Assembly: GCF_037911585.1 (NCBI RefSeq)
Contig: NZ_JBAJNS010000001.1
Span: 4,573,501 to 4,637,500 of the forward strand
Reading direction: 5' to 3'
Source: Streptomyces sp. GSL17-111
GTDB taxonomy: Bacteria > Actinomycetota > Actinomycetes > Streptomycetales > Streptomycetaceae
DNA length: 64,000 bases
The translations under genes were made by a program, and so were the position numbers. Positions 1-8,303 of the stretch are shown piece after piece (the first letter of the stretch is position 1; every line of letters begins with the position of its first letter). The notes under the pieces are model-generated. The model was given only the letters and a program-made list of their open reading frames with translations. It did no database searches and was not told where the DNA came from.

Positions 1-545
1 TGGTCGCCACCGTCATCGCCGACGTCGTCAACGTCCTCGGCCGCAACGACGGCACCGGCTGTACCGTCACCGGCCCGGTGTGGGAGTACTTCCGCTTCTC
101 GGAGCGGATGTTCAAGCCGCAGCTGCGCAGTTCCCCGTTCCGCTGGCGGGGCGCGGACGAGCTGCGCGCCGAGCTGATCGAGCACGACATGGACGGTCTG
201 CTGCGCGAGATCCAGCTCGACCGCGCCAACGGTCTGCAGGGCAAGACCTGCATACACCCCTCCCACGTGGCCCCGGTGCACGCCCTCTCCGTGGTGACGC
301 ACGAGGAGTTCAGCGACGCCACCGACATCCTGCGGCCCGAGCGGCACGGCGGCGGGGTCCTGCGTTCGGCGTACACGAACAAGATGAACGAGGTCAAACC
401 CCATCGGGCGTGGGCCGAGCGCACCCTGCTGCGGGCCGAGGTCTTCGGAGTCGCCCGCGAGGGCGTCGACTTCGTGGACCTCCTCGCCGCAGGCCAGCAC
501 GACCACGACCACCGGGGCACGGAAGAGGACGGAACGCACGCGTGA
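1..545 (+). CDS. CitE-like HpcH/HpaI aldolase/citrate lyase family protein, 3' part (ter module)
   Basis: The reading frame is open from the first codon of the window (base 3), so the gene starts upstream and only about 180 C-terminal residues are seen. The segment GKTCIHPSHV is typical of the C-terminal part of CitE-like TIM-barrel lyases, where it helps to form the active site. The variant found beside tellurium-resistance genes has a long C-terminal tail like this one. The stop overlaps the start of the next gene (TGATG), so the two are translationally coupled with the phosphoribosyltransferase and the HAD phosphatase. Family knowledge: this trio belongs to a ter-associated biosynthetic module thought to make a nucleoside-like compound. 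The substrate is unknown. Confidence 0.8.
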   Translation, partial: VATVIADVVNVLGRNDGTGCTVTGPVWEYFRFSERMFKPQLRSSPFRWRGADELRAELIEHDMDGLLREIQLDRANGLQGKTCIHPSHVAPVHALSVVTHEEFSDATDILRPERHGGGVLRSAYTNKMNEVKPHRAWAERTLLRAEVFGVAREGVDFVDLLAAGQHDHDHRGTEEDGTHA

Positions 546-2983
546 TGTGGACAGGTACCTGGACGGCCGAGCGGCTCGGCGTCGAGCTGAGGGGTGAGGG
601 CATCCGGGACCTGCTCGGCCTCGCCGTGCGCCGCAACCCCAAGCGGGCCCACCTGCTGGTCTCCCGCGTGCTCGGCAAGCACGTCCCGCAGCTGCCCGGC
701 GTCGTCCTGGCCACGGCGCTCGGGCTCGGCCACCGCGTCCGCGAACTGCTCGGCGAGGAGGACGCCGCGCGCGCCGTCGTCCTCGGCTACGCGGAGACGG
801 CGACGGGCCTCGGCCACTGCGTCGCCGACGGCGTCGGACGCGCCCCGTACCTGCACTCCACCCGCCGTCCCGTGCCCGGGTACGCCCAGGCCGCCGGGTT
901 CGAGGAGGAGCACTCCCACCACACCTCCCACCTGCTGCTCCCCGCCGACCGGCGGCTGCTGGCCGGCGCCGGGCCGCTCGTCCTCGTCGACGACGAGTTC
1001 TCCACCGGCACCACCGTCCGCAACACCATCGCCGCACTGCACCGCGCCTACCCGCGCGAGCGATACGTCGTCGTCGCCCTCACCGACATGCGCTCACCGC
1101 AGGACACGGCGACGCTGGAGAAGTTCGCCGCCGAACTCGGCGCGCGCGTGGACGTCGTGGCCCTCGCGGACGGCACGCTGACGCTCCCGCCCGACGTCCT
1201 GGAGCGGGCGGCGGCCCTCATCGCCGAGGCCGAGGCGGCCGGTGACCCCGCCGGGACGGCCGCCGCGACCGACGCCGCGACCGACGCCGCGACCGACGGC
1301 GGCCCCGACGCGGGCGCCGCCGAGATCGTCCCCGTGGAGCTTCCCTGGCCCGCCGGGCTGCCCGAAGGCGGCCGACACGGCTTCACCCCCGAGCACCGCG
1401 CCCGGCTGGAGGCGGTCCTGCCCGCCCTGGCCGACCCCGTCGCCGCCGCGCTGCCGAAGGACGCACGCCGCGTCCTGGTGCTCGGCACCGAGGAACTGAT
1501 GTACGTGCCGCTGCGCATCGCCGACGCCCTCACCGGCGCCACCGGCGCGGAGGTCCGCTACTCCACCACCACCCGCTCGCCCGTGCTCGCCGTCGACGAT
1601 CCCGGCTACGCCATCCGGCACCGCATTGTCTTCCCCGCCCACGACACCCCCTCCGACGGCCCCGGGCCCCGCTACGCGTACAACATCCCCCCGCGCGACC
1701 ACCCCCGCGACCCCGGGTTCGACGCCATCGTCGTCATCACCGACTCCGCCGCCGACACCCCCGCCCTGCACGCCCCCGACGGTCTCCTCGCCCGGCTCGC
1801 GACCCGCACCGGACGCGTCGTCCGGGCGACGCTGCCCTCGCCCGACCCCCTCCCGCGGCCCCTGCGCGGCCCGCACTTCTCCTCCTACCCGGCCGAGGAC
1901 TGCGGCTGGCTCCTCCAGGACCTCTCCGCCGTCTCCCTCGAAGCCCCCACCGAGGAGCGGGAGGAGGCCATCCAGCGCGGCGGCGCCCACTACGCGGAGT
2001 CGCTGCCCGTCGAGTACCAGCCCAGCCCCGAGTACCAGCGCCTCTTCCACACCGCGCTGGACCTCTCCGCCGCCCGCGTCGCCCGCGCCGTGGGCACCGT
2101 CACCGAAACCGTCCTGGCCGAGCGCGGCCCGCGCCCCGTCCTGGTCTCCCTCGCCCGGGCCGGCACGCCCGTCGGCGTCCTCATGCGCCGCTGGGCCCGG
2201 CACGCCCACGGCCTCGACCTGCCCCACTACGCCGTCTCCATCGTGCGCGGCCGGGGCATCGACACCACCGCGCTGCGCTGGCTCGCCGCCCACCACGACC
2301 CGGCCGACGTCGTCTTCGTCGACGGCTGGACGGGCAAGGGCGCCATCACGCGCGAACTGGCCGACGCCCTGCGCCCCTTCCCCGGCTTCGACCCCGACCT
2401 GGCCGTCCTCGCCGACCCGGGTGGCTGTGTGCGCACCTACGGCACGCGCGAGGACTACCTCATCCCGTCGGCCTGCCTGAACTCCACCGTGTCCGGGCTG
2501 ATCTCCCGCACCGTCCTGCGCGCCGACCTCGTCGGGCCCGGCGACTTCCACGGCGCCAAGCACTACCGGGAGCTCGCCGGGAGCGACCTGTCCGCGCACT
2601 TTCTCGACTCCGTCGCCGCGCACTTCCCCGACGTCGCGGCCGACGCCGCCGCCGACGCCCGTGCCCTGCGCACCGCCGACCGCACCCCCACCTGGGACGG
2701 CTGGCGGGCGGTCGAGCGCATCAGCGACGAGTACGGCATCGGCGACGTCAACCTCGTCAAGCCCGGCGTCGGCGAGACCACCCGCGTCCTGCTGCGCCGC
2801 GTGCCCTGGCGCATCCTGGCCCGGCGCGGAGCGGGCACCGACCTCGACCACGTCCGGCTGCTCGCCCAGCAGCGCGGCGTGCCCGTCGAGGAGACCGACG
2901 ACCTGCCCTACACCTGCGTCGGGCTCATCCACCCGCGCTACACCAGGGGCGCCACCGGCGCCGACGGAAAGGCCGCCCGATGA
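545..2983 (+). CDS. Tandem phosphoribosyltransferase / TRSP / StiP-type / PELOTA multidomain protein (ter module)
   Basis: The protein has 812 residues. An N-terminal phosphoribosyltransferase domain carries the PRPP-loop motif LVDDEFSTGTT at about residues 146-157. A linker with an ATDA repeat follows (about 240-255). The TRSP domain shows its name motif TTTRSP near residue 342. A second PRTase/StiP-like domain contains FVDGWTGKG near residue 595. The last 90 residues fit the PELOTA-like RNA-binding domain. Family knowledge: fused PRTase-TRSP-PELOTA proteins are hallmark partners of ter stress-response genes. The start is the ATG overlapping the previous stop, and the stop overlaps the next start (ATGA), giving a tight three-gene operon. 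The reaction is inferred only: ribosylation or phosphoribosylation of an unknown base. Confidence 0.82.
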   Translation: MWTGTWTAERLGVELRGEGIRDLLGLAVRRNPKRAHLLVSRVLGKHVPQLPGVVLATALGLGHRVRELLGEEDAARAVVLGYAETATGLGHCVADGVGRAPYLHSTRRPVPGYAQAAGFEEEHSHHTSHLLLPADRRLLAGAGPLVLVDDEFSTGTTVRNTIAALHRAYPRERYVVVALTDMRSPQDTATLEKFAAELGARVDVVALADGTLTLPPDVLERAAALIAEAEAAGDPAGTAAATDAATDAATDGGPDAGAAEIVPVELPWPAGLPEGGRHGFTPEHRARLEAVLPALADPVAAALPKDARRVLVLGTEELMYVPLRIADALTGATGAEVRYSTTTRSPVLAVDDPGYAIRHRIVFPAHDTPSDGPGPRYAYNIPPRDHPRDPGFDAIVVITDSAADTPALHAPDGLLARLATRTGRVVRATLPSPDPLPRPLRGPHFSSYPAEDCGWLLQDLSAVSLEAPTEEREEAIQRGGAHYAESLPVEYQPSPEYQRLFHTALDLSAARVARAVGTVTETVLAERGPRPVLVSLARAGTPVGVLMRRWARHAHGLDLPHYAVSIVRGRGIDTTALRWLAAHHDPADVVFVDGWTGKGAITRELADALRPFPGFDPDLAVLADPGGCVRTYGTREDYLIPSACLNSTVSGLISRTVLRADLVGPGDFHGAKHYRELAGSDLSAHFLDSVAAHFPDVAADAAADARALRTADRTPTWDGWRAVERISDEYGIGDVNLVKPGVGETTRVLLRRVPWRILARRGAGTDLDHVRLLAQQRGVPVEETDDLPYTCVGLIHPRYTRGATGADGKAAR

Positions 2984-3798
2984 CGCCCACCGGACCCCTG
3001 CTCGTCGCCAGCGACCTCGACCGCACCCTCATCTACTCCGCCGCCGCGCTCCACCTCGACGTGCCGGACGCCGAGGCACCCCGGCTGCTGTGCGTCGAGG
3101 TCTACCAGGGCAAGCCGCTGTCCTACCTCACCGAACGCGCCGCCGCGCTGCTCCCCGAGCTGGCCGCGCGCAGCGTCCTCGTCCCCACCACCACGCGCAC
3201 CCGCGAGCAGTACCGGCGCATCCACCTGCCGGGCCCGCCCGCACCGTTCGCCATCTGCGCCAACGGCGGCCACCTCCTGGTGGACGGCCGCACCGACCAC
3301 GACTGGCACCGCGCCGTCCTGGCCCGGCTCGACGACGCCTGCGCCCCGCTGGCCGAGGTCCGGGAGCACCTGCGTCGCGCGTCCGACCCGGCCTGGCTGC
3401 TGAAGGAGCGCACCGCCGAGGACCTCTTCGCCTACCTCGTCGTGGACCGGACCCTGCTGCCGGAGGCGTGGATCAAGGACCTGGCGGCCTGGGCCGAGCC
3501 GCTCGGCTGGGCGATCTCCGTCCAGGGCCGCAAGGTCTACGCCGTGCCACGGCCGCTCACCAAGAGCGCCGCCGTCGCCGAGGTCGTCCGCCGGACCGGC
3601 GCCCGCCGGACCCTCGCCGCCGGGGACTCCCTCCTCGACGCCGACCTCCTGCTCGCCGCCGACGCGGGCTGGCGTCCCGGCCACGGCGAACTGGCCGACA
3701 CCGGCTGGACCGCCCCGCACATCACGGCGCTGCCCGACGTCGGGGTCGGCGCGGGGGAGCGCATCCTCGACGAGGCCCTGCGCTGCGCCGGGGTGTAA
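2980..3798 (+). CDS. HAD-family hydrolase of the ter module
   Basis: The protein has 272 residues. The N-terminal SDLDRTLI is HAD motif I, with the nucleophile Asp and the general-acid Asp two residues later. A GDSLLDADLL segment near residue 213 supplies the distal acidic Mg-binding motif, as in Cof/MPGP-type phosphatases. The ATG overlaps the preceding stop by 4 bp. Its inferred role is dephosphorylating the phosphoribosyl product of the upstream enzyme; this rests on the conserved gene neighbourhood, not on anything in the protein itself. Confidence 0.82.
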   Translation: MTPTGPLLVASDLDRTLIYSAAALHLDVPDAEAPRLLCVEVYQGKPLSYLTERAAALLPELAARSVLVPTTTRTREQYRRIHLPGPPAPFAICANGGHLLVDGRTDHDWHRAVLARLDDACAPLAEVREHLRRASDPAWLLKERTAEDLFAYLVVDRTLLPEAWIKDLAAWAEPLGWAISVQGRKVYAVPRPLTKSAAVAEVVRRTGARRTLAAGDSLLDADLLLAADAGWRPGHGELADTGWTAPHITALPDVGVGAGERILDEALRCAGV

Positions 3799-3865
3799 GG
3801 CCGACCCGCCGACCCGCCGCCGACCCGCCGCCGACCCGCCGGCCCCTGACCCGCCGACCCGGCGG
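3797..3865. repeat. GC-rich short tandem repeat between convergent genes
   Basis: Imperfect copies of a CCGACCCGCCG unit (about five) fill the gap between the HAD gene and the convergent FmdB gene. No hairpin terminator was seen inside the array. It looks like slippage-prone low-complexity sequence. Confidence 0.6.
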
Positions 3866-4084
3866 TCAGCCGCAGCAACCGCCCCCGCAGCATCCGCCAC
3901 CGCCGCCGCCCTGGGCGGCGGGCGCGGGTGCGGCCCTCGTGCCGCCCACCGCCACCGCCGACAGCAGTTTCACCGTGTCCCCGTGTCCCTGCGGACAGGA
4001 CGCGGGCGCACCGGACTCCGCCATCGGGCGGCTGACCTCGAACGACGTGCCGCACTCGCGGCAACGGAACTCATATCTCGGCAT
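3866..4084 (-). CDS. FmdB-family zinc ribbon protein
   Basis: The protein has 72 residues and opens MPRYEFRCRECG, the FmdB/CxxC putative regulatory signature. A CREC...CPQG pattern supplies the zinc ligands, although the second knuckle is Cys-Pro-Gln-Gly-His rather than a clean CxxC. The C-terminus is a glycine/cysteine tail (GGCCGGGCCG), common in streptomycete members. Function is unknown; these are short metal-binding ribbons. The gene is convergent with the HAD gene and 21 bp upstream of the stop of the coiled-coil gene. Confidence 0.85.
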   Translation of the reverse strand: MPRYEFRCRECGTSFEVSRPMAESGAPASCPQGHGDTVKLLSAVAVGGTRAAPAPAAQGGGGGGCCGGGCCG

Positions 4085-4105
4085 ACCCCGCAGGATAGCC
4101 GCGGG

Positions 4106-5380
4106 TCAGCGCTGCCCGCCCCGGCTCTCCCGGATGTCCCGCACCACGGCGGACACCGTCTCCCGGATCGCGTCCAGCTCCGTCAGGAAGTGCCAGTAGT
4201 CCGGGTGTCGGCCGCCGCCCTCCAGGCCCGCCACCGCCCGTTCCAGCCGGGCCACCGCCTCGTCCAGCGGCGCGGCGTGCCGGGGGTCGGGCGTGCTGCG
4301 ACCCGCCATGGCCAGCTTCTGCGCGTCCCGGACGGCGAACCGGGCCCGCTCGGTCTCCCGCTCATGGCTGAACGCCACCTCGTTCAGCCGGTCCAGCCGC
4401 TCCCCGGCCGCCGAGACCGCGCTGTCCCCGCTGTTCAGCGACGCCCGGACCGTCGCCAGGAGCGCCGTCGCGTCCGGCCAGCGCTGCGCCCGCCGGGCCT
4501 CCTGCGCCTCGCGCAGCTTCTCCTCGGCCTGCCGGGACGCCTCCAGCGCCTGCGCCGGCACGTGCTGGAGATCCTCCCAGCACGCGGCACTGAAGCGCCG
4601 CCGCAGCTCGCTCAGCACCGGTTCCACCGTCTCGGCCCGCGTGGCCAGCGCCTGGGCCCGGGTCCGCAGGCTGGCCAGCCTGCGGTCGATCTCGGCGGCC
4701 TGCTCGGGCAGCCGACGCGCCTCCTCCCGCACCGCCTCGGCCCGCCGCTGGACGTCCTCCGCCCGGCGGATCGTCTCCGGGACGCCGTGCCGGGCCGCGC
4801 CCTCGTTCAGCCGGGTCAGCTCCGGGGCGAGCGCGGCCAGCCGGGCCGCCTGCTCCTGCGCCGCGAAACCGGCCTCCCGCGCGGCGTCCAGCGCCTGTGT
4901 CGCCCCCAGCAGCGCCTGCCGTCCCCGTTCGACGGCCGGTGCCACCTGCGCCAGTTGGGCCTCCGCGTGCTGGAGCAGCGGGGCCAGCCCGTGCTCGAAC
5001 CGCGCCAGGTCCGCACGGGTCCGCTCCAGCTCCCCTCTGACCCGTTCCAGGTCCCGCAGCGCCTGCTGGGCCGCCCCCGGCTCCAGCCCCTCCCGGTCCA
5101 GGTCGTGCGCGTCCACCGCCTGGATGTAGTCGTGGCTCACCGCGTCGATCCGCTGCCCGAACTCCGCGAACCGCTCCACCGTCCGCCGCCCGGGCCCCGA
5201 CGCGTCCACGGCGCCGATCGTCTCCACCGAGATGCGCACGTCACGCTGAGCGGTGTCCAGTGCGTAGAAGGCCGCCGCTGCGGCGTCCTTCGCAGCCTGC
5301 GCCTCGGCCCGCAGCTGCTCCGCGCGTCCGCCGCCCCAGCCCCACCGCCGCGTCCCGCCGCCCCCGCTCATCGCCGCCAC
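4106..5380 (-). CDS. Long coiled-coil protein of unknown function
   Basis: This is a 424-residue protein that is almost entirely alpha-helical and rich in Ala, Arg, Glu and Leu. Heptad-like runs extend from about residue 20 to the C-terminus, with repeated EAQ/ERxR segments. There are no membrane segments and no catalytic motif. The start is set at a GTG five bases after a strong GGAGGGG ribosome site (5386-5392); an ATG nine bases downstream (5371-5369) is the alternative. It lies next to the ter module. I infer a structural or scaffolding role at most. The family is not recognised beyond its coiled coil. Confidence 0.7.
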   Translation of the reverse strand: MAAMSGGGGTRRWGWGGGRAEQLRAEAQAAKDAAAAAFYALDTAQRDVRISVETIGAVDASGPGRRTVERFAEFGQRIDAVSHDYIQAVDAHDLDREGLEPGAAQQALRDLERVRGELERTRADLARFEHGLAPLLQHAEAQLAQVAPAVERGRQALLGATQALDAAREAGFAAQEQAARLAALAPELTRLNEGAARHGVPETIRRAEDVQRRAEAVREEARRLPEQAAEIDRRLASLRTRAQALATRAETVEPVLSELRRRFSAACWEDLQHVPAQALEASRQAEEKLREAQEARRAQRWPDATALLATVRASLNSGDSAVSAAGERLDRLNEVAFSHERETERARFAVRDAQKLAMAGRSTPDPRHAAPLDEAVARLERAVAGLEGGGRHPDYWHFLTELDAIRETVSAVVRDIRESRGGQR

Positions 5381-5516
5381 ACAATCCCCTCCGGGTGTCC
5401 GCCTCTGGCCGCCACCATTGTTCCACCGCACCCCGCCCGGCACGCAGGCCACGGCACCACCGACCGCCCGCTATCCTTTACCCTCGTCGTGCGCCCACCC
5501 CCGGGTGCGCGTGTCC

Positions 5517-5591
5517 GGGCGCATAGCTCAGCGGTAGAGCGCTGCCCTTACAAGGCAGATGTCGGCGGTTCGAACCCGTCTGCGCCCACCA
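5517..5591 (+). tRNA. tRNA-Val, anticodon TAC, CCA encoded
   Basis: The acceptor stem GGGCGCA (5517-5523) pairs with TGCGCCC (5581-5587). The D-loop contains AGCTCAGCGGTAGAGC. The anticodon stem CTGCC/GGCAG encloses the loop CTTACAA with anticodon TAC at 5549-5551. The T-arm contains GGTTCGAACCC. The discriminator A5588 is followed by an encoded CCA. It reads GUA/GUG valine codons. Confidence 0.97.
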
Positions 5592-5596
5592 CCCCG

Positions 5597-5628
5597 AAGA
5601 CCCCCGGCCGAGGACAGTCGGGGGTCTT
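5597..5628 (+). terminator. Intrinsic terminator after tRNA-Val
   Basis: A perfect 10-bp inverted repeat, AAGACCCCCG (5597-5606) and CGGGGGTCTT (5619-5628), with a 12-nt loop. It sits 5 bp past the tRNA CCA end. There is no long T-run, as is usual in this GC-rich group. Confidence 0.85.
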
Positions 5629-5664
5629 GCCCATCCGTGCCGACGCCGGGGATCGCGGTACGGC

Positions 5665-5970
5665 TCAGTGCGTCCGGGTCGCGAGGGCGGCGAACAGCGC
5701 GGCGCCGCCGCCCAGCACCACGAGCTGCACGGCGGCGTAGGCGCCCCGGCCGAAGGCGATCAGCGCGCCTGCGGTGACGACCGCGCTCCCGGCGAGGTAC
5801 CACATGAACTCCCGGGCCAGCCGGGGTGCTTCCGGCGGGTGGCCTTCGTTCCAGCCGTCGCCCCACCCCGTCCACAGGTAGCCCCACAGCAGGCAGCCGA
5901 CCACGAACAGGTCGGCCAGCAGGAGCAGAACGACGGCGGCGGCCTTCTGGCCGGTCGACGGTTCGTGCAC
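5665..5970 (-). CDS. Small three-helix membrane protein, unknown function
   Basis: A protein of 101 residues starting at the GTG at 5970, directly preceded by a G-rich stretch that could serve as ribosome site. Upstream in-frame sequence is Arg-rich and does not look coding. Three hydrophobic segments are visible: about residues 9-34, 57-76 and 81-97. A short Trp/Gly-rich loop separates the first two. No recognised domain. It is monocistronic and convergent with the tRNA. Confidence 0.65.
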   Translation of the reverse strand: MHEPSTGQKAAAVVLLLLADLFVVGCLLWGYLWTGWGDGWNEGHPPEAPRLAREFMWYLAGSAVVTAGALIAFGRGAYAAVQLVVLGGGAALFAALATRTH

Positions 5971-6255
5971 ACCCCACCCCCGGTCGTGATGCCGACGGAC
6001 GGCCGCCCCGCCCCGCCCCGCAGTCTGTCCGCGGCCCCGGCCGACCCGCATGAGTACGCGTACTCAGGTGGGCGCACGGCGGGGGAGGCGCGGCCAGCGC
6101 CCGGTGCCGCGCACGCCGGGGCGGGCCGGTGACGTGCGTGGCCGCTCGTGCTTCCCGGCGACTCCGTGTCGTCCTCCGTGCGCCTGTCGGAGGGGCTCCG
6201 CCGAGTCCGACCATGGCCGTGTCACAGCGGACTGACGAAGGGCGGACCGGAGCAC

Positions 6256-6420
6256 ATGGCGACCAGGCAGTCCACGTGCGGAGCGTGGACGAAGAAGGGC
6301 ACCCGCTGTCGGAATCGCGCGATGGTCGGTGCCTCGCGCTGTCACGAGCACCGCGGCGCGTGGTCCTCGTACACGATCCAGAAGCGCAAGGCCAAGGAGG
6401 GGAAGCGCCGGCGGCAGTAG
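6256..6420 (+). CDS. 54-residue zinc-binding-like small protein
   Basis: MATRQSTCGAWTKKGTRCRN continues to SRCHEH, giving a Cys-x9-Cys-x10-Cys-x2-His spacing, and then a highly basic tail (KRKAKEGKRRRQ). The pattern matches short Cys/His proteins of the DUF5763 type found in bacteria and phages. The ATG lies after GGACCGGAGCAC (GGAG). Upstream in-frame sequence is not conserved-looking. It may bind metal and nucleic acid; function is unknown. Confidence 0.6.
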   Translation: MATRQSTCGAWTKKGTRCRNRAMVGASRCHEHRGAWSSYTIQKRKAKEGKRRRQ

Positions 6421-6564
6421 CCCGCGTGGGCCGGTCCGCCGAGGACGTGCCTCACCGCCCGGCGCGGCGCCGGCCGGGGGCACCGCGCTGGGCGGGCGCA
6501 CATCCCCGGAGCTCCGATGCAGGGCACGGACGCCTTGTGCTCCCGCCGTGGGTCGGGCGTATGT

Positions 6565-6583
6565 TGTTGAGCGTTGCTCAACA
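6565..6583. promoter_or_regulatory. Perfect inverted-repeat operator before the quinone oxidoreductase-TetR pair
   Basis: The arms TGTTGAGC (6565-6572) and GCTCAACA (6576-6583) are perfect 8-bp complements around GTT. The site ends 9 bp before the ATG of the oxidoreductase gene. This is the typical size and placement of a TetR-family operator. The nearby TetR at 7629 is the likely ligand-responsive repressor (inference). Confidence 0.75.
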
Positions 6584-6592
6584 GGAGGAGGG

Positions 6593-7570
6593 ATGGCCGT
6601 GCGGGCGGTACGGATCGTGGAGCTGGAAGGACCGGAGGCCGTGGAGGTGGGCGAGGCGGCGGAGCCCACCGACCCCGACGCCGTCGTGGTGGACGTGCAC
6701 GCGGCGGGCGTCGCGTTCCCCGACGTGCTGCTCTCGCGCGGGCAGTACCAGTACCGGCCGGAGCTGCCGTTCGTGCCGGGCAGTGAGGTGGCCGGGGTGG
6801 TGCGGAGCGCACCGGAGGGCTCCGGTTTCGACGCGGGGGACCGCGTCGTGGGGCTGACCGGGTTCGGCGGGGGCATGGCCGAGGTCGCGGCCGTCCCGCC
6901 GTCGATGACGTTCCGGCTGCCGGACAACGTCTCGTTCGAGGCGGGCGCCGGGCTGCTGTTCAACGACCTCACCGTGCACTTCGCGCTGGGCCGGCGCGGC
7001 GGGCTGCGGGAGGGCGAGACGGTGCTGGTGCACGGGGCGGCCGGGGGCATCGGGACGTCGGCGCTGCGGCTGGCGGGGCCGATGGGTGCCGCGCGGGTCG
7101 TCGCCGTGGTGAGCACGGAGGAGAAGGGCGAGGTCGCGAAGGCGGCCGGGGCGACGGACGTCGTCCTCACCGACGGCTGGCGGGACCGGGTGAAGGAGCT
7201 GACCGGCGGCCGAGGCGTGGACATCGTCGTCGACCCGGTGGGCGGGGACCGGTTCACCGACAGCCTCCGTTCCCTCGCCCCGGCCGGACGCGTGCTCGTC
7301 GTCGGCTTCACCGGCGGCGAGATTCCGACGGTCAAGGTCAACCGGCTGCTGCTCAACAACGTGGACGTGCGCGGCGTGGGCTGGGGGGCCTGGTGGCTGT
7401 CGGACCCCGAGTACCTGGCCGAGCAGTGGGCCGCCTACGAACCGCTGCTGGCGTCCGGGGCCGTGCCGGTGCCCGAGCCGGTGCTGCACCCGCTGGACGG
7501 GGCGGCCGAGGCCATCGCCTCGCTCGAGCGGCGCACGGCGCTGGGCAAGGTCGTCCTGAAGGTCAGGTGA
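6593..7570 (+). CDS. NADPH:quinone oxidoreductase family protein (zinc-independent MDR)
   Basis: A 325-residue protein of the medium-chain dehydrogenase superfamily. The N-terminal GroES-like domain (about 1-130) lacks the catalytic zinc ligands. The Rossmann domain carries VHGAAGGIGTSALRLA near residue 147, the AAxxGGVG-type NADP loop of quinone oxidoreductases. HPLDGAAEAIASLE and GKVVLKVR at the end are usual for the family. The ATG follows the strong site AGGAGGAGGG. It probably reduces quinones or conjugated enones by hydride transfer from NADPH. It is likely co-transcribed with the TetR gene downstream and controlled by the operator just upstream. Confidence 0.85.
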   Translation: MAVRAVRIVELEGPEAVEVGEAAEPTDPDAVVVDVHAAGVAFPDVLLSRGQYQYRPELPFVPGSEVAGVVRSAPEGSGFDAGDRVVGLTGFGGGMAEVAAVPPSMTFRLPDNVSFEAGAGLLFNDLTVHFALGRRGGLREGETVLVHGAAGGIGTSALRLAGPMGAARVVAVVSTEEKGEVAKAAGATDVVLTDGWRDRVKELTGGRGVDIVVDPVGGDRFTDSLRSLAPAGRVLVVGFTGGEIPTVKVNRLLLNNVDVRGVGWGAWWLSDPEYLAEQWAAYEPLLASGAVPVPEPVLHPLDGAAEAIASLERRTALGKVVLKVR

Positions 7571-7628
7571 CCGGTGGGGGAGCGGGCGGCCCCGGTGGGA
7601 GCCCCCGCAGCTTCCTAGAATGAGGCCC

Positions 7629-8300
7629 ATGCCCGACTCCCCCTCCCCGCCGGCCCCAGCCCGGGCCCGGCTCAGCGCCGAGGACCGGCGCCGTCAGCTC
7701 GTCGGCATCGGGCTGCGGATGCTGACCGAACGGCCGATCCACGACCTGTCGATCGACGAGATCGCGGCCGAGGCGGGCATCTCGCGCGGGCTGCTGTTCC
7801 ACTACTTCGCCACCAAGCGGGACTTCTACGTGGCGGTGGTGCGGGCCGCCGCGCGGCGCATCCTGCGGGCGGCGCGGCCGGACGCGGAGGCGTCGCGGGC
7901 GGTGCAGCTGACGCAGTCCCTGGACGGCTACCTCGGCTTCCTGGAGCGCCGCCGGGAGCCGTACCTGGCCCTGCTGCGGGGGTCGGCCGGGGGCGCGGAC
8001 TACGTCAGTGAGATCTACGAGGAGATCCGCGGCGACTTCGTGGCGCGGGCGGCGGCCTCGCTGGGCGCCCTCGAGACGACGCCCCGCACGGAGCTCGCGC
8101 TGCGGGGCTGGTTCAGCTTCGTGGAGGACACGGCCCTGGCCTGGGCGAAGGAGCCTACCGTCCCGCGTGCTGAGCTGGTGCTGATCCTGGCACGCGCGCT
8201 GCCCGCGCTCGTCACCACGGCGGAGCCGGGGCTGGCCGCCGACCTGTCCCCGGAGCTGCTCGCGCACCTGGGCCTGGACGGGTCGCGGGGCGCGCCCTGA
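7629..8300 (+). CDS. TetR-family transcriptional regulator
   Basis: A 223-residue protein with an N-terminal helix-turn-helix: IDEIAAEAGISRGLLFHYFATKRDF is spread over about residues 45-70, the classical TetR recognition helix ending in HYF. The C-terminal ligand domain is helical. The start is the second ATG. A -10-like TAGAAT (7616-7621) lies eight bases before it, so a leaderless transcript is possible in addition to read-through from the oxidoreductase gene 58 bp upstream. Likely target: the palindrome at 6565-6583. Confidence 0.85.
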   Translation: MPDSPSPPAPARARLSAEDRRRQLVGIGLRMLTERPIHDLSIDEIAAEAGISRGLLFHYFATKRDFYVAVVRAAARRILRAARPDAEASRAVQLTQSLDGYLGFLERRREPYLALLRGSAGGADYVSEIYEEIRGDFVARAAASLGALETTPRTELALRGWFSFVEDTALAWAKEPTVPRAELVLILARALPALVTTAEPGLAADLSPELLAHLGLDGSRGAP

Positions 8301-8303
8301 GCG

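Noticed and set aside
3797..3865. Possible CRISPR or iteron array
   Set aside because: Units are about 11 bp, contiguous and imperfect, without spacers; it is a simple GC repeat.
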